NCBI RefSeq assembly: GCF_040954645.1
Contig: NC_092812.1
Location: 2,728,001-2,792,000 of the forward strand
Source of the DNA: Diabrotica undecimpunctata
Lineage: Eukaryota > Arthropoda > Insecta > Coleoptera > Chrysomelidae
Direction of reading: 5' to 3'
DNA: 64,000 nt
Shown one piece after another: positions 63,623 through 64,000 of this stretch. The stretch's first letter is position 1. Every line of letters begins with the position of its first letter. The position numbers were made by a program, and so were the translations under genes. Under the pieces are notes generated by a model. It saw only the letters and a list, made by a program, of their open reading frames with translations, did no database searches and was not told where the DNA came from.

Positions 63623-64000
63623 TTTTTAATTTAAGTCTACAGGTAATAAAAAAATATAAAAATAGTCAAATATACCAAAGAAAGATCAGGTTTAATTATA
63701 AAATTTATACATAAATCTGGAGAACTTTTGTAGTGTGTTTACCAGACGGAACGAAAGAAGAAAATAAGGAATACTGAGATAGAGATAAAGCAAATAGAAA
63801 AAGAAATAAATAGAAATAGAACACGGAAGCTGATGGAGGTTCTCGTATCTTGGGCGGTATATAAATGTATAGAGAAAGCAACGAAAATGATTAGGTAAAA
63901 AGGCCGGGACATAAAAATGTGAAAGACACGCAAAAGCAACGGACAAGGAAAAAAACAAAAGGATATAAGCCCCACGCTTTGGGCGGCATAAAAATATGTG
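63623..64000 (-). other. Upstream leader of the Gypsy element
   Basis: No LTR end or primer site (TGG on the minus strand next to TG..CA) could be placed, so the 5' LTR may start beyond the window. TTGGGCGGTATATAAATG and TTTGGGCGGCATAAAAATATG (63854 and 63979) form a spaced near-repeat that could be part of a leader array. Confidence 0.4.

Overview
This window looks like AT-rich insect nuclear DNA made almost wholly of transposable elements, many nested in one another. The lineage is an inference: it rests on a typical insect repertoire (RTE-like and Jockey-like LINEs, BEL/Pao and Ty3/Gypsy LTR elements, Penelope-like elements, piggyBac, Merlin, PIF/Harbinger) and on large TA microsatellites and insect-type splice signals. 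A beetle is plausible but not shown. No prokaryotic gene, CRISPR array, rRNA or tRNA gene was seen.

Layout. 1-792: open 3' side of a Gag-like ORF (- strand). 1860-4864: decayed RTE-like LINE A (+). 5962-6186 and 7108-7265: the only candidates for host exons. 7374-10960: decayed LINE C (-) with an internal tandem duplication. 11040-12207: remnant of an unclassified DDE-like transposase family, whose N-terminal part turns up again at 32328-32890. 12860-13116: nested palindromes between TA arrays. 13985-15416: Merlin element with TIRs and an 8-bp TSD. 16007-16536: matrix-metalloproteinase pseudogene, next to LINE B (16700-18290, 38-bp TSD). 18490-19358: Penelope-like remnant. 20120-22900: degenerate LINE D (-) carrying a 114-bp nested LINE tail with a 14-bp TSD. 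23150-23561: PIF/Harbinger remnant. 25281-30960: LINE E (-), Jockey-like and nearly intact, with ORF2 of 901 codons and one stop in ORF1.

32890-36415 is a 3.5-kb minisatellite of about 62/63 bp period. 36800-37233 is a 112-bp-arm inverted repeat around a TA array. 38115-47169 is a piggyBac element (TTAA at both ends, transposase with one short intron) split by a BEL/Pao element (40414-47064; 1.09-kb LTRs about 99% alike, TSD ATATT, tRNA-Tyr-type PBS). That element has lost most of pol and has a 1.8-kb repetitive leader. 48415-51420 is a LINE endonuclease cut by a Penelope-like element (49214-51293, 12-bp TSD) with 150-bp inverted ends carrying a hammerhead-like core. 52226-53160 is a gag remnant. 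54845-57407 holds diverged direct repeats and foldback/MITE-like units. 59046-63622 is a Ty3/Gypsy gag-pol (-) broken by several stops or frameshifts, with a 53-bp minisatellite downstream.

How they work together: these are not pathway genes. Each autonomous element would supply its own Gag or ORF1, reverse transcriptase, endonuclease, integrase or transposase. By eye, only ORF2 of LINE E, the BEL gag and the Gypsy gag and integrase segments remain long and open. The nesting gives a relative order: piggyBac before BEL, LINE F before Penelope, MMP pseudogene before LINE B, LINE D before the 114-bp LINE tail.
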